Shown here: piece by piece, positions 1 through 7,955 of the stretch
Layout: each line of letters opens with the position of its first letter
Numbering within the stretch: position 1 is the stretch's first letter
NCBI GenBank assembly: GCA_023143095.1
Contig: JAGLIF010000009.1
Span: 1-64,000, forward strand
Origin: Candidatus Altimarinota bacterium
Lineage (GTDB): Bacteria; Patescibacteriota; Gracilibacteria; UBA4473
Length of the DNA: 64,000 nt
Reading direction: 5' to 3'
The notes under the pieces: generated by a model
The model's input: the letters and a program-made list of their open reading frames with translations, nothing else
What the model was told of the DNA's origin: nothing
Databases searched by the model: none
Made by a program: the position numbers and the translations under genes

Positions 1-1
1 A

Positions 2-172
2 AGGATTTGTTTTTTCAATACAGATGTTGCCTTCGCAAGAATAAGTGTGGAGTGGAGTAAAACATTATCTTCTCAAACTCATGTCCCAACTCTCTATCAA
101 AAAAGTAAGACCTGGGAGTTTGAGGGTAAAACCGTGTTTGAGCGACACGAAAAACAAACAAAGGATAAATAA
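2..172 (+). CDS. Possible 3' end of a gene cut by the window edge
   Basis: One frame stays open from the first bases to a TAA at 170-172, giving 56 residues that end in a charged tail (ERHEKQTKDK). The composition is hydrophilic and mixed, unlike most chance frames here. No family is recognised. Against a gene: the first ~30 bases recur at 1283 in apparently non-coding DNA, so the segment may be repeat sequence, or that copy may be a scrap of this gene. A 13-nt inverted repeat (119-131 with 190-202) overlaps the stop codon region. Confidence 0.35.
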   Translation, partial: RICFFNTDVAFARISVEWSKTLSSQTHVPTLYQKSKTWEFEGKTVFERHEKQTKDK

Positions 173-202
173 CTTTCCTTAGCGAGTTTTTTTACCCTCA
201 AA
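119..202. repeat. 13-nt inverted repeat around the 172 stop codon
   Basis: TTTGAGGGTAAAA at 119-131 is matched by its exact complement TTTTACCCTCAAA at 190-202, with a 58-nt loop. T-rich sequence follows. It could fold at the 3' end of the possible gene ending at 172, but the loop is long for an intrinsic terminator. Confidence 0.45.
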
Positions 203-253
203 ACTTTTTGGTTCTTTTTAGTTATAAAAAGAATGAAATGAATCACTATAAAA

Positions 254-280
254 TGGATCCCTGCCTTCGCAGGAATGAGG
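254..280. repeat. REP-A hairpin copy
   Basis: This is a copy of the short palindromic repeat CTGCCTTCGCAGGAATGAGG. The GCCTTCGCAGG core folds as a small hairpin. It lies in the spacer just downstream of the coiled-coil gene that ends at 301 on the minus strand. Other copies are near 1378, 33121, 41555, 42414 and 49633. Confidence 0.75.
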
Positions 281-300
281 AAGAAGATTCCTCATTATTC

Positions 301-1137
301 TTATAATTCAGTAGATTTATTTATCTCCCTGACTTTATTCATCGCCTCATCCATCATTTTTTGAATTCCATCAAACCGTCTTTCATTAAGAACATTTATC
401 TTTTTTCTAATTTCTTTTCTTTCTTCTATAGTAGCCTTTCTTTCTTCTCTAGTGGCCTTTATATTTGCCTCACTTTCCGCTATTTTCTTATTATTTTCCG
501 CTATTTTTACCTCACTTTTCGCTATACTCGCCTCACTTTTTGCTGTTTCCTTCCTCAAAAAATCTAACATCCTTTTCTCCGCTTCAGGACTCAATCCTAC
601 TTCTGATTCAATTTCTTGAAACAAAGCATCCAAAGAAGCTTCCTCCTTCTCCAAAGCAGCCTCTCCTTCCTGTATTTCCTTTCGTTTTTTATTTATTTCT
701 GCAAAAGATCTATCCATTTTTTCAACATCAAGACCTATGTTTACAATATTTTCATCAACCTCTTCAAAATACCCTTCTTCCACCTTCATCTCTCCTGCTT
801 CTTTTCTGTCTTTAACTAAATTATCAAACTTGTTTCCCGTATTTTCATAGAGTTTTTTTAACTCTTCATATTCCAACTTTGCTTTTTCCTTATCTCCCAA
901 AGGTGCTTCTGGCTTTTCAGCTTGTTTTTTAGGCTTTGATAACTCCGTTTCTGCATTCGCAGGCAGAGTTGCTAACATACTAGAAACAGCAAGAGACACT
1001 GTAAGAACAGTTGCCAAAAGTGCCTTTTTTCCTTTTGTTATCTCTTTCTCTTCCGCATGAGAAACCTTGTCGATCTCTTGACCAACTGTTTCTGGAACAT
1101 CTGTTCCTATCCGAAATTCGCTTTTTTCATTACTCAT
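301..1137 (-). CDS. Exported or membrane-anchored coiled-coil protein, unknown function
   Basis: This 278-residue protein has a charged 38-residue N-terminus and a hydrophobic stretch at about 39-57. That stretch ends in an AxA-like site (ANA, 60-62), so it reads as a long signal peptide. Residues ~80-270 are almost entirely Lys/Glu-rich heptad-like sequence; repeated units such as 'IAxSE' near 200-220 predict a long coiled coil. No catalytic motif and no Cys are visible. It probably acts outside the membrane as a spacer or wall-associated rod, but this is inference. A promoter with TTGACA and TAAAAT lies 30-60 bp upstream. No family was recognised. Confidence 0.8.
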   Translation of the reverse strand: MSNEKSEFRIGTDVPETVGQEIDKVSHAEEKEITKGKKALLATVLTVSLAVSSMLATLPANAETELSKPKKQAEKPEAPLGDKEKAKLEYEELKKLYENTGNKFDNLVKDRKEAGEMKVEEGYFEEVDENIVNIGLDVEKMDRSFAEINKKRKEIQEGEAALEKEEASLDALFQEIESEVGLSPEAEKRMLDFLRKETAKSEASIAKSEVKIAENNKKIAESEANIKATREERKATIEERKEIRKKINVLNERRFDGIQKMMDEAMNKVREINKSTEL

Positions 1138-1167
1138 GTCTTATGAGTTCAAGATAAAACCGATTAT

Positions 1168-1195
1168 ATTTTACAGTATTTTAAACTTTTGTCAA
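1168..1195 (-). promoter_or_regulatory. Sigma-70-type promoter for the coiled-coil gene
   Basis: On the minus strand a perfect TTGACA (1190-1195) and TAAAAT (1168-1173) are separated by 16 bp. They lie about 30 bp before the ATG at 1137, predicting a leader of roughly 23 nt. Confidence 0.6.
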
Positions 1196-1282
1196 TAATT
1201 CAGCTAGACTAAACAACAAATACTGCTCCAAGTAAATTTAAAATACAATGAATCACCCACTTTTGTAAACTTTTTATGTAAA

Positions 1283-1313
1283 AGGATTTGTTTTTTCAAT
1301 ACAGATATTGCCT
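1283..1313 (+). repeat. Second copy of the first ~30 bases of the window
   Basis: AAGGATTTGTTTTTTCAATA plus the following CAGATRTTGCC occurs at positions 1-31 and again here with about one mismatch. It sits directly before a REP-B/REP-A pair. It is either a dispersed repeat or a scrap of the gene end at 2-172. Confidence 0.7.
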
Positions 1314-1342
1314 TTTCTCCACCACATAAAGACAAAATATCG

Positions 1343-1370
1343 TAGATCCTGAACCAAGTTCAGGACGACA
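1343..1370. repeat. REP-B hairpin (CCTGAAC/GTTCAGG type)
   Basis: The frame AGAT-stem-GACGACA surrounds a hairpin with arms CCTGAAC and GTTCAGG. It is preceded by a conserved A-rich lead (GACAAAATATCGT) and followed 8 bp later by a REP-A copy. Members of the family are also near 27049, 27111, 28662, 41589 and 41654. Confidence 0.75.
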
Positions 1371-1377
1371 TTCTTTA

Positions 1378-1403
1378 GGATCCCTGCCTTCGCAGGGATG
1401 AGG
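1378..1403. repeat. REP-A hairpin copy
   Basis: The palindrome CCCTGCCTTCGCAGGG is followed by ATGAGG. The outer bases are fully paired here, unlike the copy at 254. It forms a composite with the REP-B copy at 1343. The next 90 bp repeat short GGGATGAGG-like pieces. Confidence 0.75.
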
Positions 1404-1494
1404 GAGGTGGAGCAGGGATGAGGGTGGTGAAGCAGAGATGAGGAAGTGCTTCACTTTCGTAAAAATAAAGAGGAATAGTTCCTTGTCTCCCACT

Positions 1495-1522
1495 AAGTCC
1501 GGACTCTGCAGAGTCCGGACTT
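1495..1522. repeat. 28-bp perfect palindrome with T tail
   Basis: AAGTCCGGACTCTG is followed immediately by its exact complement and then TTTTG on the plus strand. The stem is GC-rich in an AT-rich setting and could act as an intrinsic terminator in either direction. No gene ends directly at it, so it may be another mobile hairpin. Confidence 0.7.
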
Positions 1523-1797
1523 TTGTAAACTTTCTCTAAAAAAGTTTTGACATTTGTCTTTTTATTTAGTAAGGTGCTCTGAACACTTCGCTTAGAAATT
1601 AAAAAAACAAGGGACAGCGTTCAAATCCAAACAAACAGATCTTTGACAATTCAATTCCCGTGGAGAGAAACGAGTAAATGAAATGAAAGTTCCCCCTTTC
1701 ATTTCCGAAAATAAAAATAAAACCAAAACAGAAGGTTCCTTTCTCCTTTGAGCGCATAAACGAGTTTTTTCAGGTTTATAATTTGAAAATATGGTTC

Positions 1798-1947
1798 TCA
1801 TCGGCTTTTCATTACTTCATTGTAATAATTCTGGATCACTTCATCGATTTCATTTTGTTCGGAACTCATTTTCTTTTGTTCTTCCTTCGTGTTTCTTTTT
1901 TTCTCGTAAAATCTGATCCGTTGGTCGATTCGAAAATGAGTTTTCAT
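1798..1947 (-). CDS. Small ORF, 49 residues, charged helical peptide
   Basis: This short frame starts with ATG and has a GGAGAG about 10 nt upstream, one of the few Shine-Dalgarno-like motifs in the window. The peptide is strongly hydrophilic (KKRNTKEEQKKM...) with a YYNEVMKSR end, consistent with a helix. Its TGA overlaps an ATG (ATGA) that opens a 69-codon frame running down to 1592. That second frame has an odd composition and is not called. No homologue is recognised. The plus strand of the same stretch holds only an oily mirror frame. Confidence 0.4.
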   Translation of the reverse strand: MKTHFRIDQRIRFYEKKRNTKEEQKKMSSEQNEIDEVIQNYYNEVMKSR

Positions 1948-2059
1948 TTACTCTTTTCTCTCCGCTTTGCGATGAGGTCTCTAAAGCATAAACTACTTTT
2001 CTAGATCCCCTCTCACAAAACGAAGAAGAAAAAGTGTCTTAATTTAAAAACCTTTGTCT

Positions 2060-2089
2060 AAAAGGACGACTCTTTAAGCCGCCCTTTTT
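2060..2089 (-). terminator. Minus-strand intrinsic terminator or attenuator
   Basis: Read on the minus strand, AAAAGGGCGGCT pairs with AGTCGTCCTTTT over 12 positions if two G-U pairs are allowed. The same positions would be A-C mismatches on the plus strand, which points to a minus-strand RNA. The stem ends in a U run. It lies between the promoter at 2126-2154 and the small ORF at 1947, so it would end a ~60-nt RNA or attenuate the ORF. Confidence 0.5.
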
Positions 2090-2125
2090 CTCAAATCGTT
2101 TTCGAGGTTTTACTTTTCAATCCGT

Positions 2126-2154
2126 AACTTATCATTTTTTAACTTTATTGTCAA
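2126..2154 (-). promoter_or_regulatory. Possible minus-strand promoter
   Basis: TTGACA (2149-2154) is followed after 15-17 bp by GATAAG or TAAGTT. The -10 match is only fair. A transcript from here would run into the hairpin at 2060-2089. Confidence 0.4.
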
Positions 2155-2164
2155 AAAAATCACA

Positions 2165-2361
2165 AAGTCACAACAAGGATTCCGTAGGTAAATCGGTTAT
2201 TTTTACCCAAGCAAGGCGAGAGTTTCGGGACTGGTTGTCCCTGAATTCTTCGCGGAAAACTTCTCTCTTTTCTAAAGACATCGAAGTTTTCCGCCTGAAT
2301 TCACCTTTATTCCATCTTCAGCTATTTTGAATCGACTTTCTTTTGTCGGTGTTTTTTTGTG
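2165..2361 (+). ncRNA. Structured non-coding stretch, possible RNA
   Basis: No convincing ORF is present. Several hairpins follow one another: GGTAAAtcggttaTTTTTACC near 2188, GGGACtggttGTCCC near 2228, and a long one at 2242-2303. The long one has a perfect 12-bp stem (GCGGAAAACTTC with GAAGTTTTCCGC) extended after a 3/2 bulge by TGAATTC/GAATTCA. A weak CGAC/GTCG hairpin with seven T lies near 2340 on the plus strand. GC is higher than in other spacers. Strand and identity are uncertain; no RNase P, tmRNA, 6S or SRP signature is visible. Confidence 0.35.
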
Positions 2362-2403
2362 CCTAGTTTTCATAATGATAAAAGAAACACTTTACAATGT
2401 CCT

Positions 2404-4932
2404 CTACTTTACGACAAATCCAACAATTTTGCCTGGCACAAAGATTTCTTTCACAATTTCCCCTGCTTCCAAATATTTCTGCACTCTCTCTATCCTTTTA
2501 GCATGAGCAATAACCACCTCTTTTTTAGTCTCCTTATCTATTTGAAAATCTCCTCGAACTTTTCCATTAATCTGTATCGCATAAGTCACATTATTCTCTA
2601 CCAATAAACTTTCATCATAGATAGGCCAATTTGCAAAAACCAAAGTCTCTTCATGTCCCAAATACTTATTCCAAATTTCTTCAGCCAAATGTGGCGCAAA
2701 TGGCGAAATCAAAAGCACCAAACTTTCAGCCTCTTTTTGCCCCATCTTTGAATTTTTCTGTAATTCATTAAAACACACCATTAGTTGAGAAATCGCAGTA
2801 TTAAACCGAAATTCATCAATATGATCTGAGACTATTTTGATCGTTTTATGAATTATCGGCAACAATGTTTTGTCTGTATTCTCATCAAATTTATTAGCTT
2901 GGAAAAATCTCCACACTCGATCCAAAAACTTTCTCATCCCTGCTACTGCTCCAGAATCCCAAGTCTTGCTCTGCTCAAATGGTCCCATAAACATTTCGTA
3001 CATTCGCAAAGTATCAGCTCCATATTCTCGAACAATCTCATCTGGATTCACTACATTCTTAAGTGATTTTGACATCTTTGCCACGATCCGAAAAACTTCT
3101 TCCTTTTTCTCCTTATGATAAAATTTACCATTTTTTTCTTCCACTTCATCAATGGGAATAAGCACCCCATCCTTGTTTTCATATGCAAAAGATAAAATCA
3201 ATCCCTGATTCACGAGTTTTTTAAAGGGTTCTTTTGTATGTACCAACCCTAAATCATAAAAAACCTTATGCCAAAATCGAGAATACAAAAGGTGCAATAC
3301 AGCATGTTCCGCTCCACCAACATACAAATCCACTGGTCCCCAAAACTCTTCCGCCTTTTTACTGCAAAATTCTTTCTTATTATGCGGATCCATAAACCGC
3401 AACCAATACCATGAACTCCCTGCCCAATTGGGCATCGTCGAAGTTTCTCGTTTCGCTGGCGCACCACATTTTGGACAAGTGGTATTTACCCAATCCGTAA
3501 CCTTTGACAAAGGAGACTCCCCTGTCTCTGAAGGCTCATAATTTGGCGTTTCTGGTAATTCCAATGGCAATTCCGATTCTGGCACTGGAACAACTCCACA
3601 TTTTTCACAATGCACCAAAGGAATCGGTTCACCCCAATATCGCTGTCGTGTAAAAATCCAATCTCGAAGTTTGTAATTTACCACTCGTTTCCCCCAACCT
3701 TTTTTTTCAAAATAATCCATTATCCGCTCCTTAGCCTCCATAATTTCCAAACCATTCAAAAATTCACTATTAATCATCTTTCCTTCCTCCTCCTGTACTT
3801 GTTCTGGTCGAACAATAGAAGAAACATCTCCATCCGAAGAAACTACTACCCTCTCAACTTCAATTGCAAATATTTGAGCAAATTCAAAATCACGCAAATC
3901 ATGACCTGGTACTCCAATCACCGCACCCGTTCCAACATTTGCTAAAACGAAATCCCCAACATACAAAGGAATCTTCTTATTATTCAAACGATTTAGAACA
4001 TATAATCCAGTAAATACACCCGTTTTTTTCCGTCCCTCTGACATTCTTTCTATATCTGACTTTGCCAAAGATTCTTTTATATACATTTCCACAGCTTCTT
4101 TATTTGGAAACTTATTCAAGTGATTTTTGATAAAACCTTGTTCTGGAGCCAAAACAAGAAATGTCGCCCCAAAATTCGTATCAGGTCGAGTTGTAAAACA
4201 AGTGATTGCCTCCTTTATTCCTTCTACAAAATAATCAATATTAATACCTGTTTTCTTCCCAATCCAATGTTTTTGCATAACCTTAATCTTATCTGGCCAC
4301 TCAGGAAGTTCATCCAAATCATTGAGCAATCGCTCCGCATAATCAGTAATCCGAAACATCCACTGCTTTAACTCTTTTTTCGAAACCATCTCCCCACATC
4401 TCTCATGTCTCCCTCTTTCTACTTCTTCATTGGCACACACCACCTTGCACTTTGAGCACCAATTCATATCCATAGATTTCTCATATGCCAATCCCTTTTT
4501 GTACAATTGTAAAAAAATCCACTGACTCCATTTAAAATATTGCGGATTAGTCGTATCTACCTCACGATTCCAATCATATGAAAACCCAAGACTTTGAATT
4601 TGTCGTCGAAAGTTTTTGATATTGTCATGCGTTGAAACAGATGGATGTACACCCGTCTTAATCGCGTAATTTTCCGCTGGCAACCCAAAAGCATCCCATC
4701 CCATGGGATGTAGTACCTCATATCCTTGTTGTCTCTTTTTCCGACAAATAATATCCGTCGCTGTATAACCTAACGGATGTCCTACATGCAATCCCGCCCC
4801 ACTCGGATATGGAAACATATCAAGCGCATAAAATTTCGGTTTTTCAGAAAAATTATCAGCCTTAAACGATTGATTATTCTCCCAATAAGCCTGCCATTTT
4901 TTCTCAACACTTTGATGATTGTATTTTACCAT
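2404..4932 (-). CDS. leuS: Leucine--tRNA ligase
   Basis: This class Ia synthetase charges tRNA-Leu and is essential for translation. The 842 residues match a bacterial LeuRS. The HIGH-type motif is HVGH at 49-52, after PYPSGAGL. Cys pairs typical of the zinc region follow (CSKCKVVC near 160). The CP1 editing domain carries TTRPDT and GTGAVIGVPGHD, so post-transfer editing should work. The KMSKS loop reads AKMSKSLKN near residue 625. The C-terminal anticodon-binding and tRNA-binding parts are present. The first Met is the natural start (MVKYNHQSVEKKW). A tRNA-Leu gene lies in this window at 14411. Confidence 0.98.
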   Translation of the reverse strand: MVKYNHQSVEKKWQAYWENNQSFKADNFSEKPKFYALDMFPYPSGAGLHVGHPLGYTATDIICRKKRQQGYEVLHPMGWDAFGLPAENYAIKTGVHPSVSTHDNIKNFRRQIQSLGFSYDWNREVDTTNPQYFKWSQWIFLQLYKKGLAYEKSMDMNWCSKCKVVCANEEVERGRHERCGEMVSKKELKQWMFRITDYAERLLNDLDELPEWPDKIKVMQKHWIGKKTGINIDYFVEGIKEAITCFTTRPDTNFGATFLVLAPEQGFIKNHLNKFPNKEAVEMYIKESLAKSDIERMSEGRKKTGVFTGLYVLNRLNNKKIPLYVGDFVLANVGTGAVIGVPGHDLRDFEFAQIFAIEVERVVVSSDGDVSSIVRPEQVQEEEGKMINSEFLNGLEIMEAKERIMDYFEKKGWGKRVVNYKLRDWIFTRQRYWGEPIPLVHCEKCGVVPVPESELPLELPETPNYEPSETGESPLSKVTDWVNTTCPKCGAPAKRETSTMPNWAGSSWYWLRFMDPHNKKEFCSKKAEEFWGPVDLYVGGAEHAVLHLLYSRFWHKVFYDLGLVHTKEPFKKLVNQGLILSFAYENKDGVLIPIDEVEEKNGKFYHKEKKEEVFRIVAKMSKSLKNVVNPDEIVREYGADTLRMYEMFMGPFEQSKTWDSGAVAGMRKFLDRVWRFFQANKFDENTDKTLLPIIHKTIKIVSDHIDEFRFNTAISQLMVCFNELQKNSKMGQKEAESLVLLISPFAPHLAEEIWNKYLGHEETLVFANWPIYDESLLVENNVTYAIQINGKVRGDFQIDKETKKEVVIAHAKRIERVQKYLEAGEIVKEIFVPGKIVGFVVK

Positions 4933-4987
4933 AAATTTAATCTAAAATATTTAACTAAATTTTAAGTTTCTTCCAAAAAAAATCAAA

Positions 4988-5239
4988 CTACTCCTTTTTT
5001 TGCTGTGCCATTTGCAACCGATTACACTTTACTTGTAATTCGGAAACTTCGCTCCCAAAAACCCCCTCTTTTTGCAATTTCTCCAAAACTGTTTCTACTT
5101 CCTCAAGTACCTTCATTTTTTGTATACCTGTTTCTATCTCTGCTCTATCAAATAAAGATCTTACTCTCAAAAGAACTTCATACTTTAATCTTTCTTTTTT
5201 AATTCTCCACCCCTCAGCAATAAATATATTTTTTTCCAC
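4988..5239 (-). CDS. Small charged protein of unknown function
   Basis: The frame also runs upstream over the end of the lipoprotein gene, but a GTG at 5239 gives an 83-residue protein that avoids the overlap and starts 25 bp after that gene's stop. The product is Lys/Glu-rich and probably helical (…EEVETVLEKLQKEGVFGSEVSEL…), ending QQKKE. No signal peptide, membrane helix or known motif is visible. It sits between the lipoprotein gene and leuS on the same strand and may be translated with them. The start is uncertain. Confidence 0.5.
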   Translation of the reverse strand: MEKNIFIAEGWRIKKERLKYEVLLRVRSLFDRAEIETGIQKMKVLEEVETVLEKLQKEGVFGSEVSELQVKCNRLQMAQQKKE

Positions 5240-5264
5240 TATGAAACAAAATTTAAGAAAATAT

Positions 5265-6596
5265 TTAAAATGTCTCAATCGTTTTAAGTATCGACCACAT
5301 CGCATCTCGAAATTCCACTGGTCCAGAAAACTCAAAAAATGACTTTTCAGATCTTGGAATCTGCAAGATAAGCCTATCCTCTTCCATCCTTTCTACTATT
5401 TCTTTCGGAGGTGTCTGATCTCCTAATATCCGAAGCCAAAAGCGAGCTCCTGTTTTCTTCGAAAAATCCTGATCAGAAAAACCAATCTCAGCAATAGATT
5501 CCTCATTTTGTCCAAAATTCCTAAACCAGAATCCATAAGGAACTTTCATTGAAAATTTATAATAAGTACTCTGATAAGAAAATGATTTTACATCAATTAA
5601 ATTTTTAAATTCCCCTACCACCACCTCCGTCGTAACTGATTGAGAACTTTCTTTTATATCTTCTTTCTTTTCTACAACAGGCTCATTTGTCTTTCCAAAA
5701 AACTTCTCCAAAAGTGATTCTGACTCTTCTTCACCATCTTCTTGCTCAGATTCTTTGCGATCCTGCTCTTTCTGCGCACTCAAAGCTTCTGCCGCCAAAG
5801 CCTCCTCATCCAATTTCTCTTTCTCTTTTTCCGCCAATTTTTTCAATTCTTCATCTTTTATTTTTTGAATATTATCCTCCCCTTCAACAAAAGAACTCAA
5901 CAATTTGAAAAAAGACTTCTTCTTCTCAAATTCTTCAAAAGTATGCGTAAAAATAAAAGTATATTTCTTTTTATACAAATTAGAAAATAAAATCAATTTT
6001 TCTCCTTCTCTACCTAAATTATCTTGCGTAATTTCCTTCGTTCCAGCCAAATTAGCTATCAATATATTTGGATCTGTTTTCTTATCTTCACTACTCAAAT
6101 CTTCAACACTGAAAGTCAGAAAAACTCTTCTCGCTGGGTCAATCCTATCCAAGAAATAAGCCATTCCATTCGGAGCAGTCGTATATTCCCAATCTTTTGG
6201 ATAAATAAATCTAAATTTTTTTGTTTCAAAAACTAAATCTTTTTCTTCTTCCTTTTTCTTTTCAATATCCTTCAAACGAATCTTTTCGACCCAAAAGACA
6301 GGACGCATTTTCTCTGTCCGAAAAACACCATCTACCTCCACTTCTCTTCCTTCAAAATCCTCCAATCGAACTACCTTTGAAGCCAAATAAGCCTGCAACT
6401 TCCCATCTTCTTCTAAACGATGTGTCGCTCTAGTTGATACAGATACCGAAAAAGGAAAAATCTCCCCACCAATCGTTTCTACCTTCTCTTCTGGCAATCT
6501 CTCAAATGGATCTTCTTTTTCTGGTAAAACACAAGCAGATAAAAGTATCCCTGCACAAAAGAAACCGATAAAATATTTTTTCGAAAAATTGAACAT
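5265..6596 (-). CDS. Lipoprotein of unknown function
   Basis: Starting at the second Met (MFNFSKKYF) gives a classic lipoprotein signal: a basic start, a hydrophobic core and the lipobox LLSAC, with the lipid-bearing Cys at residue 22. A longer start 14 codons upstream would spoil it. The 443-residue product has a β-rich segment that looks OB-like (DFEGREVEVDG…FWVEKIRLKDI, ~80-120). A longer β/α region follows, then an acidic Glu/Gln linker near 270-310 and a second globular part. It is probably anchored outside the membrane after Lgt action; lgt is at 18456. No enzyme motif was recognised. Confidence 0.8.
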   Translation of the reverse strand: MFNFSKKYFIGFFCAGILLSACVLPEKEDPFERLPEEKVETIGGEIFPFSVSVSTRATHRLEEDGKLQAYLASKVVRLEDFEGREVEVDGVFRTEKMRPVFWVEKIRLKDIEKKKEEEKDLVFETKKFRFIYPKDWEYTTAPNGMAYFLDRIDPARRVFLTFSVEDLSSEDKKTDPNILIANLAGTKEITQDNLGREGEKLILFSNLYKKKYTFIFTHTFEEFEKKKSFFKLLSSFVEGEDNIQKIKDEELKKLAEKEKEKLDEEALAAEALSAQKEQDRKESEQEDGEEESESLLEKFFGKTNEPVVEKKEDIKESSQSVTTEVVVGEFKNLIDVKSFSYQSTYYKFSMKVPYGFWFRNFGQNEESIAEIGFSDQDFSKKTGARFWLRILGDQTPPKEIVERMEEDRLILQIPRSEKSFFEFSGPVEFRDAMWSILKTIETF

Positions 6597-6650
6597 ATTT
6601 ATGTGAGGAGATTTTGAATTCTTTTTTAAAAAAATCAACTAAAATCTTGA

Positions 6651-6676
6651 TGAAACACTGATAAATAAACTTGTAT
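6651..6676 (-). repeat. Tail-motif repeat copy
   Basis: On the minus strand this reads GTTTATTTATCAGTGTTTCA, a copy of the dispersed ~20-bp motif TTTATCAGTGTTTCCTTAAA. It lies upstream of the lipoprotein gene. Confidence 0.6.
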
Positions 6677-6685
6677 TTTTTCACC

Positions 6686-7954
6686 CTAATCAACTTTCAA
6701 TAAAACTTTAGCCGTTTTAATTTTTGTTTTTTCAACCATATCAGTCACTTTTGAAATTTGTGCCGTAAGAGAAAGCGAAAATGCCCCAACACTAAAAATC
6801 AAAACAAATAACCAACACGGAGAATGTGGAAAACACATAAAAGCAATAACGAAAACCAAAAGTGAAATAGTGAAAAACACCTCAGACAAAATTCGACGAA
6901 TATGTGCCCTCTCAAATGTATCTTTTTCATGTGTCCACTTATAAACTTCTGTATTATAAGGAATCTGTATCGTTTGATCATTGACCTGCGACAAAGCATC
7001 AATAATAGAAAGAGAAACTGGTTCAAACCAAATAGCACGAAAAAAATTAAGTCCTGTACTCCTCCAAGCACCCCACTTCAAAATATTCGCTGGAGAAGTT
7101 TTTCCTGTATCAATTCTCTTCCCAACAAGATAGGCTAAGATCATTGCAAAAAAGGAAGAAGCTCCTATCAAAATTCCCATAGAAAGTACATCTTTAAGTA
7201 CTAAAATTAAAAATATAGGCCACAAAACCCACAAAATAGTTTCAAAAAATACGCGTCCCCACTCTGCCAAAAATAAGGATTTTGGAGTTTTATAAAACAC
7301 ATCTGAAATAAGCTTTTTTGGCGTATAATGCATGGGAAACTTTTCATCAGGAGTGAGATATAAAATCACCGAGGAAATCACCATAAATAAAATCCCCACA
7401 TAAATTACAATATTAAAACCAAAAAACTTTGTAATTACCGCTCCTGCAACTGGAGCAACAATTGCCGCAAACATCATAGCAATCTGTAACCAAGCTACTA
7501 CTTCTCCTTTATTTTTTTTATTAAGGTGATGAGCTAAAAAAATGTCATAACTTATATTCGACATGTTTTTCAAAACCCCTTGCAATAAAAAAATCGGTAT
7601 CAAAAGAAGCATAGATTGATAAAAATCTGCCTGCAAAAAAAATGGCAAAAATACATAAAAGACAATATTCCCGAAACCTCTACTAGAAATACCGTGTTTC
7701 AAACCAACCTTTTGAATAAGATATCCCACAAAAGGATTCGTCAAAACAAACCCCAGTTGAAACAAAAAGTAAAAAGCAAAAATTTGCCAAATCTCATAAT
7801 TAAGATTTTGGTACATATGAAAAATAAGAGACAATTTCACTAAATTTTGCCCCAAACATACAAAAAGTTGAAAAAGTCCTACCTCCAACATTTCCTTATC
7901 AATTTTTAAATTGAAAAGATGAAAAAATTCGGAGTTAATTGTTTTATGATGCAT
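6686..7954 (-). CDS. MFS-type membrane transporter
   Basis: This 422-residue protein has about 12 hydrophobic helices and an MFS-like plan: six helices, a cytoplasmic loop (YTPKKLISDVFYKTPKSLF near 215-235), and six more. Its first helices and the 'GVLKNMSNISYDI' segment resemble poorly characterised multidrug-like MFS members. The substrate cannot be read from the sequence. Its start lies 1 bp after the stop of the upstream 3D-domain gene, so the two should form one operon. Confidence 0.75.
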   Translation of the reverse strand: MHHKTINSEFFHLFNLKIDKEMLEVGLFQLFVCLGQNLVKLSLIFHMYQNLNYEIWQIFAFYFLFQLGFVLTNPFVGYLIQKVGLKHGISSRGFGNIVFYVFLPFFLQADFYQSMLLLIPIFLLQGVLKNMSNISYDIFLAHHLNKKNKGEVVAWLQIAMMFAAIVAPVAGAVITKFFGFNIVIYVGILFMVISSVILYLTPDEKFPMHYTPKKLISDVFYKTPKSLFLAEWGRVFFETILWVLWPIFLILVLKDVLSMGILIGASSFFAMILAYLVGKRIDTGKTSPANILKWGAWRSTGLNFFRAIWFEPVSLSIIDALSQVNDQTIQIPYNTEVYKWTHEKDTFERAHIRRILSEVFFTISLLVFVIAFMCFPHSPCWLFVLIFSVGAFSLSLTAQISKVTDMVEKTKIKTAKVLLKVD

Positions 7955-7955
7955 G

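Noticed and set aside
465-815. Plus-strand frames of 68-116 codons opposite the coiled-coil gene
   Set aside because: They are Phe/Pro/Leu/Ser-rich mirrors of the Glu/Lys-rich minus-strand gene and have no independent start signals. Similar mirrors opposite leuS, pyrG, clpB and other genes were left out for the same reason.
1296-1493. 65-codon minus-strand frame across REP-A and REP-B
   Set aside because: It is made mostly of repeat hairpin sequence; its 'PHPCEGRDPKECRPELGSGST'-like wording is the translated palindromes.
1592-1801. 69-codon minus-strand frame coupled by ATGA to the small ORF
   Set aside because: Composition is erratic (Cys, Phe and Arg mixed without pattern) and no motif is visible. 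The ATGA overlap is suggestive but not enough to call a gene.
1783-2004. 73-codon hydrophobic plus-strand frame
   Set aside because: It is the antisense of the charged 49-codon minus-strand ORF, and its oily composition is what an AT-rich antisense would give.
2165-2361. RNase P RNA, tmRNA, 6S RNA or SRP RNA
   Set aside because: None of the conserved cores of these RNAs could be found on either strand here or in the other long spacers.
4933-4987. T-box leader before leuS
   Set aside because: The leuS spacer is only ~55 bp, too short, and no T-box sequence or specifier stem is present.
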